A stretch of DNA of 64,000 nt, taken from positions 4,314,501-4,378,500 of the forward strand of contig NZ_CP029189.1 in the NCBI RefSeq assembly GCF_008642275.1. The letters run 5' to 3'. This DNA is from Streptomyces venezuelae. Its GTDB lineage: Bacteria; Actinomycetota; Actinomycetes; Streptomycetales; Streptomycetaceae. Numbering within the stretch: the first letter of the stretch is position 1; each line of letters begins with the position of its first letter. The translations under genes were made by a program, and so were the position numbers. Positions 24,413 through 33,822 of this stretch are shown piece by piece. The notes below the pieces were generated by a model that worked only from the letters and a program-made list of their open reading frames with translations, was not told where the DNA came from and did not search any database.

Positions 24413-24509
24413 GGGTGAGCGAGCTCCTTCCCCCGCCCCGCCACGGCCTAGGCTGCTGCTCGGCCGGGCGGCACAAGGCGCCCGGGATCACGGGGAATTG
24501 GGGGACGCG

Positions 24510-26372
24510 ATGCAGCCGCTCGAAGCCGGTGAGCCGCGGACCATCGGCGCCTACCGGCTGCTCGGCCGGCTCGGCGCGGGTGGGATGGGCCGGGTCTACC
24601 TGGGGCGCAGCGCGGGCGGCCGGACCGTCGCCGTCAAGATCGTGCACCCGCATTTCGCGGCGGACGAGGAGTTCCGGGCCCGGTTCCGCCGCGAGGTGGA
24701 GGCGGCCCGCCGGGTGGGTGGCGAGTGGACCGCGCCGGTGCTGGACGCGGACCCCGAGGCCCCGGTGCCGTGGGTGGCCACCGGGTACGTGGCCGGGCCC
24801 TCCCTGGACCGCGCGCTGGCCGCGCACGGCCCGCTGCCCGAGGTCTCCGTACGGGCCGTCGGCGCGGGGCTGGCCCGCGCCCTGGTGGCCGTGCACGGCC
24901 TGGGCCTCGTACACCGGGACGTGAAGCCGTCGAACGTGATGCTCACCCTCGACGGGCCGCGGCTGATCGACTTCGGGATCGCCCGGGCCACGGACGGCAC
25001 CGCCTCGCTGACCTCCACCGGGGTCTCCATCGGATCGCCCGGCTACATGTCGCCCGAGCAGATCCTCGGCAAGGGGATCACCGGGGCGGCCGACGTGTTC
25101 TCGCTCGGCGCGGTCATGGCCTTCGCGGCGACCGGGCGGCCGCCCTTCACCGGGGACAACTCGGCCACCCTCCTCTACAAGGTGGTCCACGAGCCGCCCG
25201 AGCTCGGTGCGCTCCCGGCCGGGGAACTGCGCGACCTGATCGGGGCCTGCCTGGCCAAGACGGCCGCGGAACGGCCGTCCCCCGCCGCGGTCGCGGCCGC
25301 CCTCGGCGGGGCGCTGGGCGCCCCCGGCTGGCTGCCCGGGCCGCTGGTCGAGGAGGCCAGCCGGGCCGCCGTGGCCCTGCTGGACCTGGACGCGGACACC
25401 TCCGGGGGCGGGGCCGGGGCGCCGGCGGGACAGGGCTACGGGGCGCCGTACTCGCCGTACGCGGACGGCCCCTCGGGGCCGGTTCCGTTCACGGCGGCCT
25501 CGTACGGGGGCCCGGCCGGGGCGGGGAGCTTCGGGCCGCCCGCCCCCGCCTTCGCGGGACCGGGGCCGGGCGCCGGCTCGCCGTACGGCCCCGCGGGCGG
25601 CTCCGGATCCGGCTCCGGCGGCACGGGCGGCGGCGTGGCCGGAGCGCCGGCCGCGGCCACGGATCCGCCCGGCGGGTCCGGTCCGTACGCGACCCCCGCC
25701 GCGGGAACCGGCGGCGGGGCCCTGCCCGGGCAGCGGACCGGCGCGCAGGACGCGGGGCGGCAGGTCACCGTCAGGGCGGCCGGGCGCCGGTTCAGCTGCA
25801 CGGTGGTGCTCGCGGCCGCGGCCGTACTGGCGGTGCTGTCCGGCGGGTTGTACTGGATGGACGTACTGCCGGGCCAGGGCGGCAAGGGCCAGGACCTGGC
25901 CGACGCCGGACCGGCCCCCTCCGCCTCCTCACCGGCCCCGGCGGGCTCGGCTCCGGCCGCGACCCCGGGCGGGACCGCGAGCGGGAGCCCGGCGGCGCCC
26001 GGGGGGACCCGCCAGGACGTGCCCAAGGAGCTCGTCGGCACCTGGAAGGGCACGGTCACCACCGCCCGCCTCGGCCTCTCCTCGGAGTTCGAGATCAGCA
26101 TCAAGGCCGGCCGGGTCGGTGAGGTCGTCGCCCGGGACAGGTCGGTCCTGGCCGTCCTGGGCACCGACTGCAGCGGCGACTGGAAGCTCGCCTCGGCCAC
26201 CGACCGCTCGCTGGTCCTGGACAGCTCGGGCGGCCCGAACCCGGCCCCGGGCGTCTGCTCCAACGGCTCCGCCGACGAGCGCTTCACCCTCAACACCGAC
26301 GGGACGCTGCACTACAAGTCGGGCGACACCCCGGCCGGAAACCCCGAGGGCGACCTGACCCGAAGCCCCTGA
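24510..26372 (+). CDS. Membrane-anchored Ser/Thr protein kinase
   Basis: 620 residues. The kinase domain (about 12-275) has the Gly loop LGRLGAGGMGRVYLGRSAGG, the Lys in VAVKIVHPH, the catalytic HRDVKPSNVML, DFGIARA and SPGYMSPEQ. A long Gly/Ala/Pro-rich linker (about 305-430) leads to one transmembrane helix, VVLAAAAVLAVLSGGLYW, and an extracellular domain of about 110 residues starting QDVPKELVGTWKG. The outer domain is lipocalin-like or unassigned and may sense envelope signals. The ATG at 24510 directly precedes the conserved kinase start; the open frame extends upstream. Substrates unknown. Confidence 0.92.
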   Translation: MQPLEAGEPRTIGAYRLLGRLGAGGMGRVYLGRSAGGRTVAVKIVHPHFAADEEFRARFRREVEAARRVGGEWTAPVLDADPEAPVPWVATGYVAGPSLDRALAAHGPLPEVSVRAVGAGLARALVAVHGLGLVHRDVKPSNVMLTLDGPRLIDFGIARATDGTASLTSTGVSIGSPGYMSPEQILGKGITGAADVFSLGAVMAFAATGRPPFTGDNSATLLYKVVHEPPELGALPAGELRDLIGACLAKTAAERPSPAAVAAALGGALGAPGWLPGPLVEEASRAAVALLDLDADTSGGGAGAPAGQGYGAPYSPYADGPSGPVPFTAASYGGPAGAGSFGPPAPAFAGPGPGAGSPYGPAGGSGSGSGGTGGGVAGAPAAATDPPGGSGPYATPAAGTGGGALPGQRTGAQDAGRQVTVRAAGRRFSCTVVLAAAAVLAVLSGGLYWMDVLPGQGGKGQDLADAGPAPSASSPAPAGSAPAATPGGTASGSPAAPGGTRQDVPKELVGTWKGTVTTARLGLSSEFEISIKAGRVGEVVARDRSVLAVLGTDCSGDWKLASATDRSLVLDSSGGPNPAPGVCSNGSADERFTLNTDGTLHYKSGDTPAGNPEGDLTRSP

Positions 26373-26450
26373 AATCCGCCGCCGGCCCCTGGCGTAGGCT
26401 GGATCGGTCCGGACCTTGACACAGACACACCGCCGAAAGGTGACTCACCG

Positions 26451-27650
26451 GTGACCGACCAGGCCGTTCTCCAGTCTGTCCTCGACCGCGCCGCCGCGGG
26501 GGGCCGGATCACCAGGGAAGAGGCGCTCGACCTCTACCGCCACGCGCCGCTGCACGCGCTGGGCCAGGCGGCCGACGCCGTGCGCCGCCGCCGCTACGCC
26601 GGTACGGAGCACATCGCGACGTACATCATCGAGCGGAACATCAACTACACCAACGTGTGCGTCACGGCGTGCAAGTTCTGCGCCTTCTACGCGGCCCCCA
26701 AGGACGCGAAGAAGGGCTGGTCCCGCGACCTCGACGACATCCTGCGCCGCTGCGCGGAGACCGTCGAGCTCGGCGGCACCCAGATCATGTTCCAGGGCGG
26801 GCACCACCCGGACTACGGCGTCGAGTACTACGAGCACCACTTCTCCGCCATCAAGAAGGACTTCCCGCAGCTGGTCATCCACTCCCTCGGCGCGTCCGAG
26901 GTCGAGCACATGGCCCGCATCTCGGGCGTCTCGGCGGAAGAGGCCATCCAGCGCATCCACGCGGCCGGCCTGGACTCCTTCGCGGGCGCCGGCGCCGAGC
27001 TGCTGCCGGAGCGGCCGCGCACGGCGATCGCGCCGCTCAAGGAGTCCGGCGAGCGCTGGCTGGAGATCATGGAGATCGCCCACAAGCTGGGCGTGGAGTC
27101 CACCTCCACCATGCTGATGGGCACCGGCGAGACCAACGCCGAGCGCATCGAGCACATCGCGATGATCCGGGACACGCAGGACCGTACGGGCGGCTTCCGC
27201 GCCTTCATCCCGTACACCTACCAGCCCGAGAACAACCGCCTCAAGGGCCGCACCCAGGCAACGATCTTCGAGTACCTGCGCATGATCGCGATCGCGCGGC
27301 TGTTCCTCGACAACATCGCCCACATCCAGGGCTCCTGGCTGACCGTGGGCAAGGAGGCGGGCCAGCTCTCGCTGCACTACGGCGCCGACGACCTCGGGTC
27401 GATCATGCTGGAGGAGAACGTCGTCTCCTCGGCCGGTGCCAAGCACCGCTCCAACCGCCAGGAGATCATCGACCTGATCCGCAAGGCCGGCCGCACCCCG
27501 GCGCAGCGCGCGACGACCTACGAGCACCTGCTCGTGCACGACGACCCGGCGAACGACCCGGTCGACGAGCGCGTGGTCTCGCACATCTCGTCCACCGCCA
27601 TCGAAGGCGGTACGGCGCACCCCGAGCTGAAGCTCATCTCCACGAACTGA
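26451..27650 (+). CDS. mqnC: Dehypoxanthine futalosine cyclase (MqnC), radical SAM
   Basis: 399 residues. Cluster ligands are C70, C74 and C77 in NVCVTACKFCAFYAAPKD. MqnC cyclises dehypoxanthinyl futalosine to cyclic dehypoxanthinyl futalosine, the ring-forming step of the pathway. MFQGGHHPDYGVEYYEHHF and SHISSTAIEGGTAHPELKL are typical. AAAGGTGA precedes the GTG at 26451 and a TAGGCT -10-like box lies at 26395-26400. It is followed after 15 bases by the amidohydrolase-like gene. Confidence 0.95.
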   Translation: MTDQAVLQSVLDRAAAGGRITREEALDLYRHAPLHALGQAADAVRRRRYAGTEHIATYIIERNINYTNVCVTACKFCAFYAAPKDAKKGWSRDLDDILRRCAETVELGGTQIMFQGGHHPDYGVEYYEHHFSAIKKDFPQLVIHSLGASEVEHMARISGVSAEEAIQRIHAAGLDSFAGAGAELLPERPRTAIAPLKESGERWLEIMEIAHKLGVESTSTMLMGTGETNAERIEHIAMIRDTQDRTGGFRAFIPYTYQPENNRLKGRTQATIFEYLRMIAIARLFLDNIAHIQGSWLTVGKEAGQLSLHYGADDLGSIMLEENVVSSAGAKHRSNRQEIIDLIRKAGRTPAQRATTYEHLLVHDDPANDPVDERVVSHISSTAIEGGTAHPELKLISTN

Positions 27651-27665
27651 CGCGCCCGCCGACCG

Positions 27666-28310
27666 ATGCTGACGCTGCACACCGCCGAACTCCTGGTCCC
27701 CGGGCCGGGATCCGCGCCGCTGCCCGGCGGTGCGGTCCTCGTCGACGGCGACCGGATAGCCCGCGTCGGCCCGTACGAGGACGTCGCCGCGGGCCACCCG
27801 CACGCCCGGACCCGCCGCTGGCCCGGGGTGATCACCCCCGGGCTGGTGGTGCGCGGGGCGGACGAGCTGCTGGAGCGCACGTACTACCCGGACGACCCGT
27901 ACGAGGTGGCCGAGCTCGGCGCCGACCCGATCCGGGGGGCGGCCGCGCTGGAGGCGCTGAAGATGACCGAGCCGCGGTGGGGCCACAGCGCCCGGCGCGG
28001 CACGCAGCGGTTGCTGGCCCGCGGGGTGGTGGCGGTCTGCGGCCGTTTCACGATCCCGGCGGTCCGCACGGCGGTGTCCCGGTCCGGGCTCACGATCCTG
28101 CCGCCCGCCGGCCACGAGGGGCTGCCCGCCCTGGACCCGTTCGCCGGGCGCGGCGCTGCGGCGGAGGCCTTCCACGGCATCCTGGAGGCGGGGGTTCCGG
28201 CACGGTTCGCGGTCTTCGCGGTGGCGGACGAGGCCGAGTTGCTGGAGCGGGGCGCGACCACGTGCGTGGCCACGGTCATCGGCGGGCGACTGCTCCACCG
28301 CCGTCGCTGA
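27666..28310 (+). CDS. Degenerate amidohydrolase-like (imidazolonepropionase-like) protein
   Basis: 214 residues. The beginning, AELLVPGPGSAPLPGGAVLV and DGDRIARVGPYEDV, and the end, ATTCVATVIGGRLLHRR, match the composite beta domain of amidohydrolases. The middle is only about half the normal length. Where metal-dependent members have PGLVNxHxH, this one reads TPGLVVRGADELLERTYYP, so the first metal-binding His pair is missing. It is probably not a standard hydrolase. Its place right behind mqnC suggests a tie to the futalosine pathway, but no reaction can be assigned. The 3' end overlaps the convergent gene by 35 bases. Confidence 0.75.
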   Translation: MLTLHTAELLVPGPGSAPLPGGAVLVDGDRIARVGPYEDVAAGHPHARTRRWPGVITPGLVVRGADELLERTYYPDDPYEVAELGADPIRGAAALEALKMTEPRWGHSARRGTQRLLARGVVAVCGRFTIPAVRTAVSRSGLTILPPAGHEGLPALDPFAGRGAAAEAFHGILEAGVPARFAVFAVADEAELLERGATTCVATVIGGRLLHRRR

Positions 28311-28668
28311 GCCCGCTCTCCCCGCCGCGGGCGGCCTCTTCGGCACGCCGGGTGTCCTCCCGGGCCAGGGCCGCCAGCAGGCAGGCCTGCAGGCGGCTGA
28401 TGCCGCCCAGTTTCGCCCGTATGTTGACCACGTGGAACTTGACCGTGCTGACGGAGAGTTGGAGCTCGACGGCGAGTTCCCGGTTGGAGGCACCGGTGGC
28501 CAGGCACAGGAACACCGCCGACTCCTGCTCGGTCAGCTGGGCGTCGGCGGGCCGCTCACCGGTCGGCACGCAGTCGCCCGGCAGGTCCTCGCACGGCGCC
28601 TGCGCCTCCCCGTCCGGCTCCTCGTAGGAGGGGAACCACGCCGGGACGCTGAAGCTGACGACGCGCAA
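28276..28668 (-). CDS. LuxR-type helix-turn-helix protein
   Basis: 130 residues with a GerE/LuxR C-terminal DNA-binding domain: LTEQESAVFLCLATGASNRE, LAVELQLSVSTVKFHVVNIR, and AKLGGISRLQA. The N-terminal 45 residues are short and acidic, with no receiver or sensor domain, so it is a stand-alone LuxR regulator. The best start is a TTG at 28668 with AGGAG six bases upstream. It is convergent with the amidohydrolase-like gene. Target genes unknown. Confidence 0.75.
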   Translation of the reverse strand: MRVVSFSVPAWFPSYEEPDGEAQAPCEDLPGDCVPTGERPADAQLTEQESAVFLCLATGASNRELAVELQLSVSTVKFHVVNIRAKLGGISRLQACLLAALAREDTRRAEEAARGGESGLSDGGGAVARR

Positions 28669-28715
28669 CGGTTTCTCCTGCCCCCCGGCGGCCCGTCCTG
28701 GGGCCGCCTCTCCCC

Positions 28716-29618
28716 CTATAGGACGGACGGACCTGACAGGTAGGTTCCCTCCGAGTCGTACGGCCAGGCGTTGGACTTGCAGCCGAGGAGCCCCTTGATC
28801 TGCTGCATCATCGCCGGAGCGGGCTTGCCGGGACCAGGGCAGGACTCGTGCCCGCGGCCGAGCTCGTGCCCGACCTCGTGGTTGATGATCAGCGCCCGGT
28901 ACTCCTCGGGCGAGCCGCTGAACTGCGGTGAACCCTCCTGCCAGCGCTTGAGGTTGACCACGACGGTGTGCCCCGTGCTGCAGTTGGTCTCGCCGATCAG
29001 CTCGGGCGTGACGACGTCGCACAGGAGGTCGGTGGTCTTGGGCGTCGCGATCTTGATGGTGAAGTCCACCGGCTGGCCGGCCGCGACGAGCTGGAAGCCG
29101 TACTTCGGGTCCTTGGTCCAGCCGCGCGGATCGCCGAGGATCGCCTCGACCGCGCGGGCGGCCGACTCCGGGTCGACCCCGCTGCCCTCCTCGACCTCGA
29201 CCCGCCAGCGGCGCGCGGCCCCCTTGCCCTGCGCCTTGCCGGCGGTGGTGGAGGCCTTGAAGGTGCCCGGCCGGGTGGGTGTCGCGGTGTCGGGCGACGG
29301 AGTGGGCGAAGCCGGCGGAGAGGCCGCGGGTGAGCTGGAAGGCTGCGGGGAGGCGGACTGCTGGCCGCCCTGGGGCACGGGGTTCGCGGAACCGTCGCCG
29401 GACTCCCCGGCCGTCGGGTCCGGCTCGGCGGCGGTACGGGCCGCTGCGGCCTTCGCGTCGTCGTCCTGGGGCAGCAGCGTGTACGCGGTCGCCGTGACCA
29501 CGGCGAGGCCCGCCGAGCCGAGGAGGATCGTGCGCCGCAGCCGCTTGCGCCGCTCGGCCCGGCGCTGGGCACGCGGGCTGCTGCGGCGGGAGCGACCGCT
29601 GGAATGGCCTGCCGGCAT
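28716..29618 (-). CDS. DUF3152 membrane-anchored metalloprotease-like protein
   Basis: 300 residues. A basic N-terminus, one transmembrane helix (about 29-46), a long Ser/Pro/Thr linker and then a DUF3152 domain. The domain carries NHEVGHELGRGHESCPGPGK, an HExxHxxGxxH zinc-protease motif, followed by the Met-rich turn PAPAMMQQIKG. It is probably an extracytoplasmic zinc peptidase; the substrate is unknown. AGGAAG precedes the ATG at 29618; an ATG further upstream (29672) lacks a ribosome site. Confidence 0.85.
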   Translation of the reverse strand: MPAGHSSGRSRRSSPRAQRRAERRKRLRRTILLGSAGLAVVTATAYTLLPQDDDAKAAAARTAAEPDPTAGESGDGSANPVPQGGQQSASPQPSSSPAASPPASPTPSPDTATPTRPGTFKASTTAGKAQGKGAARRWRVEVEEGSGVDPESAARAVEAILGDPRGWTKDPKYGFQLVAAGQPVDFTIKIATPKTTDLLCDVVTPELIGETNCSTGHTVVVNLKRWQEGSPQFSGSPEEYRALIINHEVGHELGRGHESCPGPGKPAPAMMQQIKGLLGCKSNAWPYDSEGTYLSGPSVL

Positions 29619-29884
29619 CGTGAAGCTTCCTGTTCGCGGCGGCCACTGCCGGACCGGCCACGTTTCGGTCACCGATCCGGTGGGTGACCCTCACCGGGCC
29701 GCACCGTGTCAGTCAACGTGTCCGCCGGGTCGTGGCGTAACTGTCCTTCGGAACAGTTTCCGACACCTGTCCGGTGGGTAAGGCGGCCGGGGGTGTCGGA
29801 GCCCCGGCCGCTCACGGGAGGCGGGGCCTGAGAGGATGGGTGCGTACCCGCCGATCCGCATCGCACACCGAGGGGCGAACGCCA

Positions 29885-30577
29885 GTGACAAGGGCTTCCC
29901 TGGACAAGCAGCCGCACGAAGTCGCCTCCATGTTCGACGGCATCGCGGCCAAATACGACCTCACCAACGACGTCATCTCGCTGGGCCAGGCCCGGCTGTG
30001 GCGCAAGGAGGTCGCCAAGGCGGTCGGCGCGCGCCCCGGGCACGTGGTCCTCGACCTGGCCGCCGGAACCGCCACCTCCTCGCTGCCCTTCGCCGCCACC
30101 GGGGCGTACGTCGTCCCCTGCGACTTCTCCCTGGGCATGCTCGCGGAGGGCAAGAAGAGGCACTCCTGGCTGCCGCTGACCGCCGGTGACGCGACGAAGC
30201 TGCCGTTCAAGGACGACGCCTTCGACACCGTCACGATCTCCTTCGGGCTGCGCAACGTCCAGGACACCGACGCCGCCCTGCGCGAGCTGTACCGGGTGAC
30301 CAAGCCCGGCGGGCAGGTCGTCATCTGCGAGTTCTCGCAGCCCACCTGGGCGCCGCTGCGCACGGTCTACATGGAGTACCTGATGCGGGCGCTGCCGCCG
30401 GTGGCCCGCACGGTGGTGTCCGACCCCGACCCGTACGTGTACCTCGCCGAGTCCATCCGCGAATGGCCCGACCAGCCGGCGCTGGCCGCCCTGCTGCAGA
30501 AGGCCGGCTGGTCCAAGGTCGCCTGGCGCAATCTCAGCGGCGGCATCGTCGCGCTGCACCGAGGCATCAAGGACTGA
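29885..30577 (+). CDS. menG: Demethylmenaquinone methyltransferase (MenG/UbiE)
   Basis: 230 residues, a class I SAM methyltransferase that adds the C2 methyl group in the last core step of menaquinone synthesis. UbiE family features: [31 protein letters not shown] (SAM motif I), [32 protein letters not shown], and [15 protein letters not shown]. The GTG at 29885 follows GAGGGG. It is six bases upstream of the glutaminase gene. Confidence 0.95.
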   Translation: MTRASLDKQPHEVASMFDGIAAKYDLTNDVISLGQARLWRKEVAKAVGARPGHVVLDLAAGTATSSLPFAATGAYVVPCDFSLGMLAEGKKRHSWLPLTAGDATKLPFKDDAFDTVTISFGLRNVQDTDAALRELYRVTKPGGQVVICEFSQPTWAPLRTVYMEYLMRALPPVARTVVSDPDPYVYLAESIREWPDQPALAALLQKAGWSKVAWRNLSGGIVALHRGIKD

Positions 30578-30582
30578 CCGCG

Positions 30583-31512
30583 GTGCCTGACGTCGAGCCC
30601 ACGGACTACGGGCCCCTGCTGGAGCGGATCGCCGCGGACATCGCCCCGCTGATCGGCAGCGGCACTCCGGCCGAGTACATCCCGGCGCTGGCCTCCGTGG
30701 ACCGGCGGCAGTTCGGGATGGCCATCGCCGACCTCGACGGCAACGTCTTCGGGGTGGGGGACTGGCGGGTCCCCTTCTCCGCCCAGTCCATCACCAAGGT
30801 CTTCGCACTCGCCCTGGCGCTGGCGGAGGGCGGCGACAGCCTGTGGGAGCGGGTCGGCCGGGAGCCCTCCGGCAACCCGTTCAACTCGCTCGTGCAGCTG
30901 GAGTACGAAAACGGCATTCCACGCAACCCGTTCATCAACGCGGGCGCCCTCGTCGTCACCGACCGGCTGCAGACCCTGACGGGCGACGCGAGCAGCGAAC
31001 TGCTGGAGTTCCTGCGGCAGGAGAGCCAGAACCCGGACATCGGCTTCGACGCCGAGGTCGCGGCCTCCGAGCAGGAGCACGGCGACCGCAACGCGGCCGT
31101 CGCCCACTTCATGGCCTCGTACGGGAACATCGACAACCCGGTGCCGGCGCTGCTGGAGCACTACTTCTGGCAGTGCTCCATCGAGATGAGCTGCGCCGAC
31201 CTGGCCCGCGCCGGGCGCTTCCTGGCCCGGCACGGGCTCCGCGCGGACGGCACGCGGCTGCTGACGCGCAGCGAGGCCAAGCAGATCAACGCGGTGATGC
31301 TGACCTGCGGGACGTACGACGCGGCGGGAGAGTTCGCCTACCGCGTCGGACTGCCCGGCAAGAGCGGGGTGGGCGGCGGCATCGTCGCCGTCGTCCCGGG
31401 CCAGTGCACCCTCGCGGTGTGGAGCCCGGGCCTGGACGCCCGGGGCAACTCGGTGGCGGGCGTGGCCGCCCTGGACCGGTTCACCACGCTCACCGGGCTC
31501 TCCGTGTTCTAG
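30583..31512 (+). CDS. glsA: Glutaminase A
   Basis: 309 residues of the beta-lactamase-fold glutaminase family, hydrolysing glutamine to glutamate and ammonia. The nucleophile motif is FSAQSITKVFALALA (S-x-x-K). NPFNSLVQLEYENGIPRNPF and INAGALVVTD, IEMSCADLARAGRFLA, and LPGKSGVGGGIVAVVPG are family signatures. It starts six bases after menG, probably co-transcribed though functionally unrelated. Confidence 0.93.
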   Translation: MPDVEPTDYGPLLERIAADIAPLIGSGTPAEYIPALASVDRRQFGMAIADLDGNVFGVGDWRVPFSAQSITKVFALALALAEGGDSLWERVGREPSGNPFNSLVQLEYENGIPRNPFINAGALVVTDRLQTLTGDASSELLEFLRQESQNPDIGFDAEVAASEQEHGDRNAAVAHFMASYGNIDNPVPALLEHYFWQCSIEMSCADLARAGRFLARHGLRADGTRLLTRSEAKQINAVMLTCGTYDAAGEFAYRVGLPGKSGVGGGIVAVVPGQCTLAVWSPGLDARGNSVAGVAALDRFTTLTGLSVF

Positions 31513-31537
31513 CGCGTGCCGTGGCGGCGCCGGCATG

Positions 31538-31909
31538 TCAGGAGCAGGACGGGTCTCCAGGGGCGCATTCCATGGCGAACTGCCAGAAAAGGACGACGAG
31601 CAGGCAGAAGCCCAGGGACACGGCGCCCATGGTGGCGAACCGCTTGCGTGCCCGCGCGTGCCCGGTGGCCCGGGCCGTCGCGTAGCCGAGGGCCGGCGCG
31701 AGCACGATCCCGCCGATGCACACCCACAGCATCACGAGAACGAGGCCGTCGCCCAGCGGGCCACGGACGCCCGAGGCCCCGACGAACGCCTGCGCCGCGA
31801 AAACCACGGGAACGGCCGTCCACCACAGGGACAGCCCCGTGACCAGCCGTCCGACGGTGGTCGAGGGGCCGTCGGACGGTGCGCGTTCGGAAGAGTCGTC
31901 GGTGATCAC
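31538..31909 (-). CDS. Small polytopic membrane protein, unknown function
   Basis: 123 residues with three predicted transmembrane helices (VGRLVTGLSLWWTAVPVVFA, VLVMLWVCIGGIVLAPALGY, and MGAVSLGFCLLVVLFWQFAM). No domain is recognised. It lies four bases downstream of an acetyltransferase gene on the same strand and is probably co-transcribed with it. It is convergent with glsA. Confidence 0.7.
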   Translation of the reverse strand: MITDDSSERAPSDGPSTTVGRLVTGLSLWWTAVPVVFAAQAFVGASGVRGPLGDGLVLVMLWVCIGGIVLAPALGYATARATGHARARKRFATMGAVSLGFCLLVVLFWQFAMECAPGDPSCS

Positions 31910-31913
31910 AGGA

Positions 31914-32441
31914 CTAGAGTGCCAGGACGTAGCGGCGGGCCGGATTGCCGCCCGGGGTGGTGAACTCCTCGGCCAGGGTCATGCCCAGACGCTCCGCCAC
32001 CGCCACCGAACGCGCGTTCCGGGCGTCGATCATCGCCACCACGTGCGGGACGCCCGCCGCGCGGACCCGTTCCACCGTGGCCAGCGCGGCGGCGTACGCG
32101 TAGCCCTGGCCCCACGCGGAGCGGCCCAGCCGCCAGCCGATCTCGATCTCGCCGACCGGTCCCCACCCCTTCTCCCGGGGCCACGGCTGGGCGCCGGTGA
32201 AGCCGATCACCGCGCCCCGCGCGTCCAGCAGCGTCCACAGGCAGTAGCCCACCTGGGCGTCGTGCATGCGCTGGCGCGCGGACAGCTCCTCGTACGCGGA
32301 CAGTTCCGCGGGACCCCCGAGGAACTCCATGACGTCGGGGTCGGCGAAGGCTGCGTGCCAGGCGTGCGCGTCCTCGTCGGTGGGCACGCGGAGCTGTACG
32401 GCGGGAAGCGGCCGGGGCGGCGAGGCGGTCATCGGAGGCAC
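31914..32441 (-). CDS. GNAT acetyltransferase, RimJ/RimL type
   Basis: 175 residues with the RimJ/RimL-like GNAT fold: LRVPTDEDAHAWHAAFADP, EIEIGWRLGRSAWGQGYAYA (acetyl-CoA loop), and IDARNARSVAVAERLGMTLA. It probably acetylates an N-terminus or a small amine; the target is unknown. Two ATGs three codons apart are possible starts. It is divergent from the menJ-like gene. Confidence 0.9.
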   Translation of the reverse strand: MPPMTASPPRPLPAVQLRVPTDEDAHAWHAAFADPDVMEFLGGPAELSAYEELSARQRMHDAQVGYCLWTLLDARGAVIGFTGAQPWPREKGWGPVGEIEIGWRLGRSAWGQGYAYAAALATVERVRAAGVPHVVAMIDARNARSVAVAERLGMTLAEEFTTPGGNPARRYVLAL

Positions 32442-32529
32442 CCTTCGGATCGTGATCTCTCTCGCTGCATAGACTGCACATGTCCGGTGCCGCCTGGCAC
32501 CCTATATCGAGCCTTCGGGAGACCCCGCA

Positions 32530-33813
32530 GTGACCGAGCTCCTCTCCGAACACTCCGCGGACGTGATCGTCGTCGGGGCCGGGCCCGCCGGCTCGACCAC
32601 CGCCTACTACCTCGCCAAGGCCGGATTGGACGTCCTGCTCCTGGAGAAGACGGCGTTCCCGCGCGAGAAGGTCTGCGGCGACGGACTGACCCCGCGCGCC
32701 ACCAAGCAGCTGGTGGCGATGGGCATCGACATCTCCGAAGAGGCCGGCTGGCTGCGGAACAAGGGTCTGCGGATCATCGGCGGCGGGCAGCGGCTCCAGC
32801 TGGACTGGCCGGAACTCGCCTCCTATCCGGACTACGGACTCGTCCGCAAGCGCGACGACTTCGACGAGACCCTGGCCCGCCAGGCACAGAAGGCCGGTGC
32901 CCGGCTGTACGAGCGCTGCACCGTCGGCGAGCCGGTGCGCGACGCGCGCACCGGCCACATCACGGGCGTCCACGCGAAGCTGGGCGAGGAGAAGACCCCG
33001 GTCACCTTCCACGCCCCGCTGGTCGTCGCGGCCGACGGCAACTCCTCCCGGCTGTCCCTGGCGATGGGCCTGCACCGGCGTGAGGACCGTCCGATGGGCG
33101 TGGCCGTGCGGACGTACTTCACCTCGCCGCGGCACGACGACGACTACCTGGAGTCCTGGCTGGAGCTGTGGGACCGGCGCGGCGCGCAGGACCGGCTGCT
33201 GCCCGGCTACGGCTGGATCTTCGGCATGGGCGACGGCACCTCCAACGTCGGCCTCGGCATCCTCAACTCCTCCTCCGCGTTCAAGGAGCTGGACTGGCGC
33301 GAGGTCCTCAAGGCCTGGTGCGCCTCCATGCCGGAGGACTGGGGCTACACCCCCGAGAACATGACGCAGCCGATCCGCGGCGCGGCCCTGCCGATGGCCT
33401 TCAACCGGCAGCCGCACTACACCAAGGGCCTGCTGCTGGTCGGCGACGCGGGCGGACTCGTCAACCCGTTCAACGGCGAGGGCATCGCGTACGCCATGGA
33501 GTCGGGCCAGATCGCGGCCGACGTCATCGTGCAGGCCCATGCCCGGGCCACCCCGGCCCAGCGTGAACTGGCGCTGCACAGCTACCCGAAGGTGCTCAAG
33601 GAGACCTACGGCGGCTACTACACCCTGGGCCGCGCCTTCGTGAAGCTGATCGGAAACCCGAAGGTCATGAAGATCGCCGCCCAGCGCGGTCTGACCCACC
33701 CGGTGCTGATGCGGTTCACCCTGAAGATGCTCGCCAACCTGACCGACCCGACGGGCGGTGACGCGATGGACCGCATCATCAACGGCCTCTCGAAGGTGGC
33801 CCCGAAGGCCTGA
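32530..33813 (+). CDS. menJ: Geranylgeranyl reductase family FAD protein (MenJ-like)
   Basis: 427 residues. The FAD Rossmann motif is DVIVVGAGPAGSTTAYYLAK; REKVCGDGLTPRA and LLVGDAGGLVNPFNGEGIAY are signatures of the geranylgeranyl reductase family. Actinobacterial members of this type saturate isoprene units of menaquinone, giving the partly hydrogenated MK-9 of Streptomyces. Its setting between menG and nuo supports that role. Alternative substrates such as phytyl or carotenoid chains cannot be excluded by sequence. GTG start. Confidence 0.88.
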   Translation: MTELLSEHSADVIVVGAGPAGSTTAYYLAKAGLDVLLLEKTAFPREKVCGDGLTPRATKQLVAMGIDISEEAGWLRNKGLRIIGGGQRLQLDWPELASYPDYGLVRKRDDFDETLARQAQKAGARLYERCTVGEPVRDARTGHITGVHAKLGEEKTPVTFHAPLVVAADGNSSRLSLAMGLHRREDRPMGVAVRTYFTSPRHDDDYLESWLELWDRRGAQDRLLPGYGWIFGMGDGTSNVGLGILNSSSAFKELDWREVLKAWCASMPEDWGYTPENMTQPIRGAALPMAFNRQPHYTKGLLLVGDAGGLVNPFNGEGIAYAMESGQIAADVIVQAHARATPAQRELALHSYPKVLKETYGGYYTLGRAFVKLIGNPKVMKIAAQRGLTHPVLMRFTLKMLANLTDPTGGDAMDRIINGLSKVAPKA

Positions 33814-33822
33814 GCCGACAGG

